From contig NC_086247.1 of the NCBI RefSeq assembly GCF_021018805.1, positions 120,825,094 to 120,889,093 of the forward strand: a DNA stretch of 64,000 nucleotides, in the 5' to 3' direction. The notes under the pieces were generated by a model. The model was not told where the DNA came from. It was given only the letters and a program-made list of their open reading frames with translations, and did not search any database. Of the stretch, positions 31,542-42,100 are shown piece by piece (position 1 is the first letter of the stretch; each line of letters begins with the position of its first letter). This DNA is from Prinia subflava. Lineage: Eukaryota > Chordata > Aves > Passeriformes > Cisticolidae. The translations under genes and the position numbers were made by a program.

Positions 31542-31550
31542 CTCCGCCAT
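31542..31550 (-). CDS. NFE2L3: Candidate NFE2L3 exon 1 coding part (Met-Ala-Glu)
   Basis: On the minus strand ATG-GCG-GAG is followed directly by GTAAGG, in phase 0 for joining exon 2 (Asp-Val-Asp-Leu). The product would be 469 residues without an ER signal anchor. A short first exon spliced to an Asp-x-Asp-Leu exon is the NRF2 arrangement. The Kozak context is only fair (C at -3, G at +4). It may instead be an alternative or 5' untranslated exon, with the true N-terminal exon unseen. Confidence 0.35.
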
Positions 31551-31685
31551 GGGGCAGCCGCCTCCGCCGGGGCCGCCGCCGCCTCATCCTCCTCCCGCGG
31601 CGGGGCGGGGGACGGCTCCACCCGGGCGGGGCGGGCGGGGCCGGGAAGCGGGCCCGCGGGCTGCGGGGCTCGGTGCCCGGTGCCG

Positions 31686-31740
31686 CATGGCTGCCCGGCG
31701 CCCCACGGCTGCCCCGCGCCCCACGGCTGCCCGGCGCAGG
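31686..31740 (+). repeat. GC-rich 18-bp tandem repeat, about three copies
   Basis: The unit ACGGCTGCCCSGCGCCCC recurs about three times with few mismatches inside the CpG island; it gives repeated Gly/Ala/Arg/Pro motifs in every frame. Likely a small GC minisatellite in the 5' region of the promoter. Confidence 0.8.
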
Positions 31741-31997
31741 CCGCGGGGCTGCGTGTGGCCGGGGGAAGCGGAGCGCAGCCCCGGACCCGCAGCGCAAACC
31801 CGGCCCCGCTCCTCTCGCCGCCGCCGCTCCGGCCCTGCCCGCGGACGGGAGGCGGCGCCGGGGCGGGACGGGGACGGGACACGCCGGCACCGCGGGCCCC
31901 GGATCCCACCTGTGTGCCCGGGGCAGGAACGCGTGCGGGTACTGAAGCGAGCTGGGAATAAGGGACGAGTTAGAAGGGCCAGTAGCCGGAAAGAAAT

Positions 31998-32085
31998 TAA
32001 AACAACAACAACAACAAAAAAATCAACCAAAAAACCCCAACCCCCCCCCCAAAAAAAACAACAAAAAAACCCCAATAAAACAAAA
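31998..32085 (+). repeat. A/C-rich low-complexity tract at the CpG-island edge
   Basis: AAC units, A runs and a C10 run, ending the CpG island on its right side. It resembles the reverse complement of the tract at 32648-32720. Confidence 0.8.
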
Positions 32086-32647
32086 GTAAGATATTCTCCA
32101 CAACTCCGGGTCAATAGAATCTCCAAATAAAATTACAGCATGCAGATACAGGTTTTAACTACAATCAACCTTCTGCTGAAGTATCTCTTCAGTGCCTTTT
32201 CTTTCCCGCCTATTGAGCTGCATTTTCCTTGGCACATCTGCTCAGCACTACAGGGAGTAAGTCTCCCGCACATGCTGGAGATACATTTTCCAGTTGTGTT
32301 CTCTCTGTCCTCTGAAAAGGTCTCTTATCATTTCTCATCACTTCTACTTATCTGAGTGTTTCAGACTTGTTTTGGCATTTGCAAAGCGTTGGGCTGTTTG
32401 GGCAGACCCTGAAAGTGTCACTTCTCCAGTGATAACTCTGTGTGTAATGGGTGCAGTTTCTCAATTTCACTGTTATCACAGATGACATTTCCCTTTTTTT
32501 GTGGGCACCAGTGTGATACCACGCTGTAAGTATATTACAGTAATACCTAACGTTTTATTGCAAAACTTTTTTCTTGAATTCTAACGAAGTAACAATTTTT
32601 TTTAAAAAAAATCTAAATGTTCTGGAATAGGATACAATCTTCCATTG

Positions 32648-32720
32648 CCAGGGGGTTTTTTGTTGTTGTTGTGGTGGTTTTTTTGGGTTTTTTTTGTTTT
32701 TTTTTTTTTTTTTTAATGCC
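32648..32720 (+). repeat. G/T-rich low-complexity tract
   Basis: GTT units followed by long T runs (about 18 T). Inverted relative to the A/C tract about 560 bp to its left. Confidence 0.8.
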
Positions 32721-33835
32721 AGAGTGAGACCTCTGGCTTTTAAAGTGGAAGTAAAGTTGATTTTGCTGTGGGGAAAACAAATGATATGTGTGTTAAGCAA
32801 AATGTGTTTACAATCATGATTCACTGCATAAAAGTCAAGACAGCCACCATAAGTCCATACATTCCACATTAAGCCCTGGTGTTAAACCTTTTTTTTTTTT
32901 TTTTGGCAGGGGAGGGTGTGGTCAGCATGGTCAAAATCTTTGCACATGATTTTTATGTTTTCAGATCAAGTCTTCTGATGATAAGAAAATATATGACAAT
33001 TGAATATAGCCTGTAGAATTTCTTGCAAGAGACGGAGAAGGAACTTGGCACATCCCACTCCCCAAGAGAGACAAGAGCCTCTTTGTGGCCACTGTAGGCC
33101 ACTGCAAGGATACACATGAAACAGGCCGGTTCAGTCGTTTAGTCTTCAACAAGTTGTGTTCAAAATGTTTAATAGAAGCTCTGAACGGTCACAGTTGCTT
33201 TTGGCTGCTAGGTTCTCGTCACAGCTGAATTTTAAGTCGTGGTCCTTAAGACTCTCAGCAGTACACACAGGGCACTAGAGAGGGACCGAAACCTCAGGCT
33301 GGCCCAGATGCATTAAACTGGAGATAGCCTTCACTCGGAAGAAATTCCATTGTGGCAGATTTAGGGATGCTGTTCAGGTCTCTGCCTCCCAGTATTCAGA
33401 ACTTTAAAATCCTGCCCTGAAATAGCAATTAACAAGTGTGTGCTCAGTTAGCACTGTCCTGCAGAGAAAGCATTGGTGTCTGAGAGCCCTTGTGTGCCCT
33501 CTCCCAAAAAATGCTGTGACTATTTTGCATATCAGACACTGTCTACATAGACAGTCAGCCCTTCTTCCTGATCTGCAAGGTCAGTATTCTTTCTGTGCAT
33601 GTTTACTAAGAAGTCAATGCGAAGACCATTAGATAAATAATGTCATAGCATGAACACTCCTTTTAGAATGAATCCCTTGAACAAGAGACCTCCCCAAACC
33701 TCTTAGTCAAGTTCAACACAACAGTAGATGTGACAATTTATGCCAGTTTGGCCTGCTCTGGCAGACCATTGCTGAGGGAAAAGAGACCATTGGCTTCTCT
33801 ATGTCTGACTAAAAGCTTGATCTGAGCCTGTGAAA
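32721..33835. other. Sequence without recognised feature
   Basis: Contains a T16-type run near 32889 and nothing else I can identify; open frames are short. Confidence 0.6.
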
Positions 33836-34478
33836 AATCATAGCATATAAAAAATGCTGAGTTGGAACAGACCATCAGGATCTCAAGTCCATCTCCTTGC
33901 CCTGCACTGGACACCCCAAGAATCCCACCATGTGCCTGAGAGCATTGTCCAAGAGCTACTTGAACTCAGACAGGCTTGGTGCTGTGACCATTTCCCTGGG
34001 GAGCCTGTTCCAGTGTCCAGTCACCCTCTGGGTGAAAAACTTTTACCTGATATCCAACCTGAACCTCCCCTGACTCAGCTCCATGGAATTTCCTTGACTC
34101 CTGTCACTGGTGACGAGAGTGAAGAGATCAGTGTCTGTTCCTCTGCTTCCCCTTGTGAGGATGCTGAGGACCACAGTGAGGTCTCCTCACTGAGACCACC
34201 CTCAGTCTCCTCTTTTCCAGGCAGAACAAACCAAGTGACCTCCTCATAAGGCTTTGCCTGCACACCCTTCACCATCCTCGTGGCCCTGCTTTGGACCCTC
34301 TCTGACAGCATAATGGGTTTTTTACATTGTTGCACCCAAAACTGCCCCCAGCGCTTGAGGTGAGGCTGCCTCAGGTGCAGAGCAGCGAGGGACAACTCCT
34401 TCCCTTGCCCAGCTGGCCATGCTGTGCCTGATGTGCCAGCCAGGACAGGGAGGTTGGCCCTCCTGGCTGCCTGGGCAC
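33836..34478 (-). mobile_element. CR1 LINE fragment with end of ORF2 and 3'UTR
   Basis: About 640 bp in reverse orientation. The left end ('gttggaacagaccatcaggatctcaagtcc') is the CR1 3' region. Further right, minus-strand translation shows the Glu-Arg-Val-Gln-Ser-Arg-Ala-Thr-Arg-Met motif, the C-terminal part of the CR1 reverse-transcriptase ORF. The frame is broken and the 5' end is missing, so the copy is inactive. Confidence 0.9.
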
Positions 34479-36031
34479 GTAAAAATGAAAGCTGCCTTCT
34501 TCTTTACCTCAGTTTGCAATGCAGTAACTCCTTAGTGCTTTTTCCCGAGTTACTCAAGTGGAAGTGGAGGTCGATCCCTATGGCATGTGGTCCCCTACTT
34601 GTCTCTGCATACAGGAAAGCTGGACACATGGCCCAGGTAAGTGCCACAATGGTTTTACAAGACTCCTGGTATGAATTCCTAGAGAACAAAGAGTATTCAT
34701 GTGTGAAGCTGCAGGTGATTACATCCCAGCCTCCTAAGTGCATCTGCAGTCATAAATTCCAGAGAAATCTTTCAGTAGTTTCAATACTCAGTCTAACATT
34801 TAATGAATCTAGTAAATAGCTGGGTTTTTTTTTCTTATGCAAAATTCTGAAAACAATTTATTTCATTTAATAACACATCAGCAAAGCAGCTCGTATATGA
34901 CATTTCATGCATAATTCTGGATTCTTTCCATTTGTAAACCTACTTCTCATGAAACATGCTTCTAATCAAGGTAACCTATTTAGATAATCTTCTCTCAGGG
35001 AAGCATCAACATCAGCTTTAATAACTATGTTGCTCAACTATTTGGTGTTGGTTCTGCTGTGCTAGGCTGGTGCATTGGTCCCCATCATGCCTGTGTGCTT
35101 CATGCCAGTGTTGAAAAGGAGGGACAGGCTCTTTACCATCAGAGCACTTACAGCAGAAGGCAAGTGATGGAATAGAAATCCTTGCAGTAGCTAATGCACG
35201 TGTTAAGTTTGGACCCTTAGAGCAGGCAGGTACTGTCAATCACAACATGCATGTCAATAATTTGTTGCCTAGCTTTAGACTGTAATAATTTTCCTTCTTT
35301 ATTATCTGACTGATTTATCAGCATGACATTAAGTTTGTCACCCTGACTATGACCAAATAGTAGCAGTTTTATTACTTGCCTAACAGATGCCCCTGTTCTA
35401 GTTTCACTTTCATACTTTTTGTGGCACAGGAGATTCTACAACTGGAACTGGGTTTAACCATTCTATCACAAATCTATGCATAAGCGGTTTCAGTTATCAG
35501 TCCTAACAGTGTTAGCTATAAAACAAATAGAGAAAAACCTCCCTTTATTAATTTTTCAAATTTTTGCTCTGAGCTTTGCCAAAAAAAAAAAAAAAATCAT
35601 CACATGTGTTTGTATGGACAGTAAGGAAAAAAAGTGAATGGATCTGCAGTGGCCAGGTCTGGCATTTTCTGAGTAAAAAGGCACAAGCTGAACACGGACA
35701 TGGACTATTTTCTACACATCACATTTTTATCACTTTCACACACTCAAACCAGCTCTCCTTTATGTCAGATGTACAGATACAATGCCAGTGAAATCACTGT
35801 ATAAATACCAAGCTGGTTCATGTATCATGCTATCCTCTTACTACAAATCCTTTGGAAGGGCTCTGAAATAGCTGCATTAGTGCTGCTGAGGCCATGGCTT
35901 GTAGAGCTGGACACCGATTATGGGAGAGTGGCTCATGAAGTCCTCCTAAGCAGATCTGTAAGGCACATGCTTTCATGTTTTGTCTCTCACTATACCTCCT
36001 TGCAAGGGATATAAGCAGATACAGATCTAAA

Positions 36032-36032
<1 letters not shown>
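34479..36032. other. Sequence without recognised feature
   Basis: No gene or classified repeat seen apart from an A-run near 35580. Confidence 0.6.

Positions 36033-36109
<77 letters not shown>
36033..36109 (+). repeat. (CTAT)n microsatellite
   Basis: Three CTGT units followed by about 16 uninterrupted CTAT units. Long and pure enough to be polymorphic. Confidence 0.97.
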
Positions 36110-39100
36110 CTCAGGGGTGGGAGATCAGTTATGCCTCAACACAGAAAGACTTTAAGTTCTAGATATTGAACGAATAAAAAGTAATAAGCTTTGTTCCCTG
36201 GACACTGAGCAACTCATTCATAGATTTAGCTAGTTAAGTGTGTGACAAGAAGTGCTATGAAGCTGAAACTCACTTTCTTTTCACAACCCATCCCCTAGAT
36301 TCAAGCTGCCAACTCTCCTCCAAATGCTTATGCAAGCTGCCCCCCATGCTGGCACTCTGCCTATGCACAGCAGTCTCCCACAGGAAGGGATGGGTCCTGG
36401 TTTTCTCTTTTGACCCATACCATCCACCTACTTAGTATTTTATCTCTATACCATCTGGAGAACATAAAATAAATGTCGATTCCTTTCAAAACCATGGGAG
36501 ATTTCATTTTCCCTCATTGACATACAGTTCAAAACATAGCAGACATCCAATGTTCAACATTGCCTTTTTTAAGGGGTGCTTGGATATGATCTAGCTCCCT
36601 CTCCATCCTCCTCAAGGGAGGCAATTTGTCCTGTCCCAGTAGCCTTAGCTCTGGAAAATTCACTCTTTGTTCCTCTGTGGCATCTTTTTGTTACATCAAT
36701 TGATCTTGGTGCCTGAAGAGTTGGTGGCAGCTCTGTATAGATGGGCTTTCTGTGAATCTGTGCCTTAATGCTTCATTCCTTCTCCAGGCAGAAGATGGGG
36801 ACCAGCTGAGGCCACATCTCAGCAGGAATTCCTCCTGCTAGCATGGGCACAATGGCATGTGCCAGAGGAGAAAACAGCACTCATGTACAGAAACACATTT
36901 GGAGTACAAGGCTAGTTGAAATAACAGTTGTAACCTGAGAAACACTTCTTCCTGGAGAGAGTGATAAATAAGAAGTGATTGATCCATATTAAAAAAGGAA
37001 CCAAACACCAAAAGCCAAAAGACAACAAAAAACCCTAGGAAGGACAGTAGCTGAAAGCTAAGAAAAAGAGGATGGAATAAAAAAAAATCCAAGAGAGAAA
37101 TCCTTTAAACAATCTCAGGCAGCACAAAATATACTGAAATGCAGAAAAGAAAATAATTTGATGTATGTGACAGGAATATGTTGGCTTTGGGAAGAGGACA
37201 GAAGTCATCATGTACTAAACTTGGTTAGCACTTGTCAGTAGAAAGAACTACATTTCCATTTCATTTTCAGCTGAAGCTGTCACTTCCACAGTAGTGGCAT
37301 CTGTGGAATACAAGCATATATGGTGTGATAAGAGGTCCTGACTGTTTGGAGGCCATCAGTGCCTTAGCTCTTGAGAGCCTGAAGCACTGTTCTGCTTTTG
37401 GCCACTACCAAAGTAGAGAAAAACAGTAGAGGCAGAGCACTTGATGCTTTCAAGATGTTTTTATGTTTGGTTTCTTTTTCCTAATTGATGCAGATGTATG
37501 CCAGGAACAATTTGTCACTGAGATCGTGGTAACTTAGGATAGGAAGAAAAGATAGTGCAAGGTGAAAAGGGAGATTGCATTGCGTTTTGCAGCCACAGCA
37601 TTTGGAAAGATATCATCCAGCCAGCAATGGAGTTCATGGCTAAATGCCAAACATGTTTTGGGTCATGAGGATTTGCTGGAACATAAAGAGTTCAGAGAAG
37701 TAGCTCTGCAGTTTACCTCGGTATTAAAAGACTTAGCAATTTTAGGAGTTTATGTTAGACTGGAGATTTCAACAGAAACATGGGAGTTTCTCTTTAGCTG
37801 AGGCCTACAGCAGGTCAGAAGATTTATTCTCAGGATTTAGGAAGATTTAGGGATCCACACCTGCCAGAAAATATTTTGTTCTGCCTGGAAGAAAATGTTT
37901 CAGCTCTGAGTTTTCTCAGTCAAGCTGCCTTTATGCTATTGATAATTGCCTGAGCAATTTTTGAAACTCAATTCAGTGCCTATTGGTGCTTACATATTTT
38001 ATAACTCTATCTTCAAAACATTTAAGTATTCCTAAATCTTTTCCTGCTGTCTTTTCCTTTTTGATATCTTAAATATGTATGATTCTATGATTCCTACTGG
38101 ATGGCTTTGTGTCAACTATGCACTGTATGCAGCCTGTTTGGCTTGGAGATTCTTTCAGAGAAAGGGTGAAAAAGGTAGAAAGTTTCATATTATCTATTTT
38201 ACTACAACAGCTTTTACCTTTGTAAAGGCTGCATCTTCACCTTGGTTGGACTAAATGCATGTTGCAGCTGAATGTGTCTCATAATGACTTTTCTCTTGGA
38301 AGCTGATTGCAAAAAGAGGCATTGCTAACACTGTGTTTACCTGGGCACCACTTGAGTAGCTTTTTTTTTTTTTTTTTCCCCTCCACCCTGTGTATTTTTG
38401 TGGGTGTTTTTTTGCTTGTTTGTTTGCTTTTTATTTTGGTTTGGTTTGGGTTTTTTTAGTTACGTTTTCAGCATCAGTATAGGTCTCTTTCAGGCACCTG
38501 CTTGTGTTCTCCCATGGCATCCTTTAGAGTTGGGATGACTTACACAAAACAGTTCATTATTACCAGGTTGAAAATCTTTAGCAAAACGTCTTTTGCACCA
38601 ATTCTCCAAGTGAGGAGCATTGGAAGGCACAAGTTATGCATGCCTAAATAAAAAGCTAAAATCTCTTTTTTCTGCTGGCGTCCTACATCTTATATTTATT
38701 TTAAATCTCTTAATATGGTTGCTGTTACTAAAATGCCAATAGGGATGATAACAGGAGCAACAACAGTAATATTTGAAGAACCAACAAAGAACACAAGTTC
38801 TGCTAGTGACGAGTTCTGCCAGTGTGGAAGCTGCTACCTGCATTTATGTGCAAGTTCCATGTTGGCTGAACCACTCTCTTCTGTCTTGGTATGTATTGAA
38901 CACACAGAATTAATAGAATGGAATAAATGGAATTCATAGAGTAAATGGAATTAATACTTACTCTAAGTAAAAAATCGACTTTAAATCCCATAATCAAATT
39001 AGAACCACCACTTTCTCAAGCACTCTAAAAATCCTTTGCCTTCTTTAAATACTTTAAAGAAAGGAAACATTAGTGAAAACTTGACATCATTTCAAACACA

Positions 39101-42100
39101 GAGCTGTTATTTGGTCACCTGGTAGGTCATGTTTTAAAATTCACTGATGGCACAGCTCATAACAGAAGGCAATGAAGAAAGAAACCATCCCTCGTGTGTT
39201 TGTGGGCTGGTGCAGGGAGTACAGCCACCTGCTGGGTAACTCACCAAGGTGGCTGCACAGCTCACAAAGCAGCATCACCAGTGTTAGTGGCCAAAAGGAG
39301 CTGGCAGAGAAGGAGATGGGAATTGCTGCCAGCTCATATCCTTCCCATCACTTTTTTCAGAACCAAATGAGATCCATCAGTCTTTTTCTGGAGTAGGGTC
39401 TTACAAGGACCTTTCTCCTGGCCTTGTTTTGCTCCCCCCGTGGTGTCAGATGCTGACCTGCCTGATGAATGAGTTCATTTAATAATGATTCTTTCTCCTG
39501 TGCTGTACGTGCTCATTGAGCCACTCAGATGATACCAGTATGTACATTTAAATTAAACATTTTTATGTATTATTTAAAATAATAATAAGGAATGAGATAC
39601 TGTCTCCTTAAATCACAATCCTGGGTAATTACAGCTAGGTTAAGCACTGGAGACCAGAAATCAAACCCAAACTATGAAATTGCTGTAGCAGAAAATGGTT
39701 CCCCAAGATTCTGTAGCTAGGTGCTCTGCCTAAGCAGGGATACAGCAGCTTGAACTTTGTCACATTTTCAGCTTAGCAGTGATGGATTGAGCAAGGAGGG
39801 TCTGCTGATCACTGATAAGGTTGAGCAAAGGGTCTGCTGTTTTTAGAGGATATGAAAGCCAGGTGCTTCCTGACTGAGGCTGGGTTCAGCAAGGCTGTGC
39901 AGGCCCTGATATGGAAGTGAGAGTCAGAAGTGTCAAGCAGAAGAAACCAAAGAGCTCATAACACCTTTCCAGCAACAAAACACATTTTGCTGAGTAAACT
40001 GACAACACATAATCTAATAATGCATATGACTGACAGTCACTTTATGATATAAGAGGCCAGTCCACATTTTCCTGGTGAGGACATCTAGCATACCCCTCCA
40101 AGGTGTGTGAAGATCCTTCCCTGGAGTGCTGCCCTGAAGGTTACTCCTCAAGGCTGAGCTTGGCACTGACATAGCTGTTATTTTTTTCTTTCATATTCAT
40201 AATGAGATATCTTTCATGACATCATTCACTAGAGTGATACAGAGCTGTTGGCCAAAGTATGCATTCATAGTCAGGCTTAAAAAGAACCCCCAAGATTAGG
40301 CATGTAGCCAAGTGTTTCTGGAGTAGTCCTAGTAGCTCTTCAATGCTTCAACAAGTTATTTTCTTTCCAAAAAATATGCATCTTTCACATATCAGCTCTG
40401 TTTGCCACCTCACACTATCTTTTGATTTTTTGTAAACTTCTCCAAATGTTTTAAGACTGGAGTTCAAGCACTGACATGAACCAAGGTTTGGACGTCCTAT
40501 GCCAACAGTGCAAAGCGAAAGCTTTAGTTATAATAGGACATAACACCAACCACCAGATCTGTGGTTCCCTGCAACCAACACCACAGGATGCAGTTTCGTT
40601 GATGGAGGGCAAGTCCACCTTCTCTTACTCGTGCTGGGTGTCTAGTTTCTAAAAACTCCTCAGAGGAATAGTGTAGGAGACCAAACATGCTGCAGCCTAT
40701 GGTGTATATTCTCTGAGCCCCCAACAGGAGGGGGGTCTGTGTGCCAAGTCTTGTGACCAAATGGGCACCAAAGCACTCCAGAGGGTGTTGGGTTCATTAC
40801 TTGCATTTACTTTTGTCTTTGGGCTTTTGAATATGCTCCACAGCAACCTCCCTTGATTATCAACTACAAAGTCTGGTTTTGCCTTGACTACTAATATCTG
40901 TAACTTCTTGACTCTTTCTAGTAGTATTCTCATTTGGTGAACTTGTAGAAGAAAGTTAGGAGAAGGTCACAAAGAAGTTGTACTGTGACTCACTCAGTGG
41001 AAGCAAGATGTCTGATTATAGTAATCTGTTCTGACAACATAAAATTTATTTTAATAACAAAATTTTTCAGGATGGATAGGAACAAGTTTTGCCCCTTGTC
41101 TAGAACTCAGGCAGTAGTGAAAATGCAACATACTGAAAAGCATGAGTTGTCAAGTTCAAAACCGAGCTTTAATTTTATGCCTCAGTTTTTATATTTGAAA
41201 TTTACTGGATATGCAATTTTTGCAAGAATTATTACATTTAGATAACAGCTATTAGTAATGAGATCTCTAACTGAGGTGCTACTCAGAGGTCAGAAATCAA
41301 ATGTGTGGCTTCCATGTAGGATGGCTAAGCATCTAAATGATTTCATCTGCCATTATCTGTAATTTTGTGTCTGCAATTCAAAACAAGGAGCTTTCCATCC
41401 TCATTTCAATATTTGGTTCACAACACCCACTTAATAGAACCTTCTCTTTTGGAGCTGCACATAATGACACCAAAATACTAAGGCTAGACATTCATGACCA
41501 GTTGATGACACCATAATAGTACATCAAAGAAAGTATCTTGTAGATGACTGGTCAATAAATCTGCTTGACAATTTAATTGGTGTAATTGATAAAATCCATA
41601 TAACTACTAGGGAGGAAATGAAATTACTTTATACAAATCAGATTAGGATTTAGATTGAAATTTTCTGGGTCAATTCACTCTCTGCAAATTACGTTATCGA
41701 AGACCCCCTGGTTTGAAACACACTTATTAAGCTTTCTCCTAAAAAGTGTCTTAATTCATATAGAATGGCATAGCCTAATATCTCTGTGCACAATGTATCC
41801 GTTTTCCCCAAGTTATCTTCAATTCTCCACATGGAGAAAATGTGCAAACACACAGAAATGCCACAATAACCACAGATCCTGTTGCTCTTTTAGTCTTGTG
41901 TGCAAAGATAGTGCCTGAGGAGGCACAACATGTTGCAGCAGTGCTCAGACCTTACTGGTGTTATTCATGAAGGCCTTTTACTGCAGCAGTGGTGAGATTG
42001 AGGGCTTCACCAGGTCTCAGCTAAAGGGGAAGACGGCTGGAGTTGCTGAGTGGAGGTCCACGGCTTGCCTTATATTGTGGTAGAAAGGCTAAATAATTAC

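Larger units (their letters stand above)
30700..31960. promoter_or_regulatory. NFE2L3: CpG island, probable NFE2L3 promoter
   Basis: CpG-dense, very GC-rich DNA, densest at about 31180-31950, in an otherwise AT-rich window. Clustered GGGCGGGG-type Sp1 boxes lie around 31600-31645. It sits upstream of NFE2L3 exon 2 on the minus strand and contains the candidate exon 1. A GATAAAAGG TATA-like motif on the + strand near 30909 could mark divergent transcription. The long open frames in all frames here are a by-product of GC content. Confidence 0.75.

Noticed and set aside
30953..32130. Long open frames (up to 320 codons) on both strands in the CpG island
   Set aside because: They are open in several frames at once because GC-rich DNA lacks stop codons. 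The translations are Arg/Pro/Ala/Gly-rich with no domain and do not resemble NFE2L3 exon 1.
34075..34395. 106-codon minus-strand frame
   Set aside because: It lies inside the CR1 fragment and is decayed CR1 ORF2, not a host gene.
38079..38094. ATGATTCTATGATTC resembling the extreme 3' end of CR1
   Set aside because: Only about 16 bp match; the preceding sequence does not look like CR1.
40524..40933. Two overlapping minus-strand frames with a retroelement-like look
   Set aside because: Different frames, no reverse-transcriptase, integrase or gag motif seen, and no matching repeat ends.
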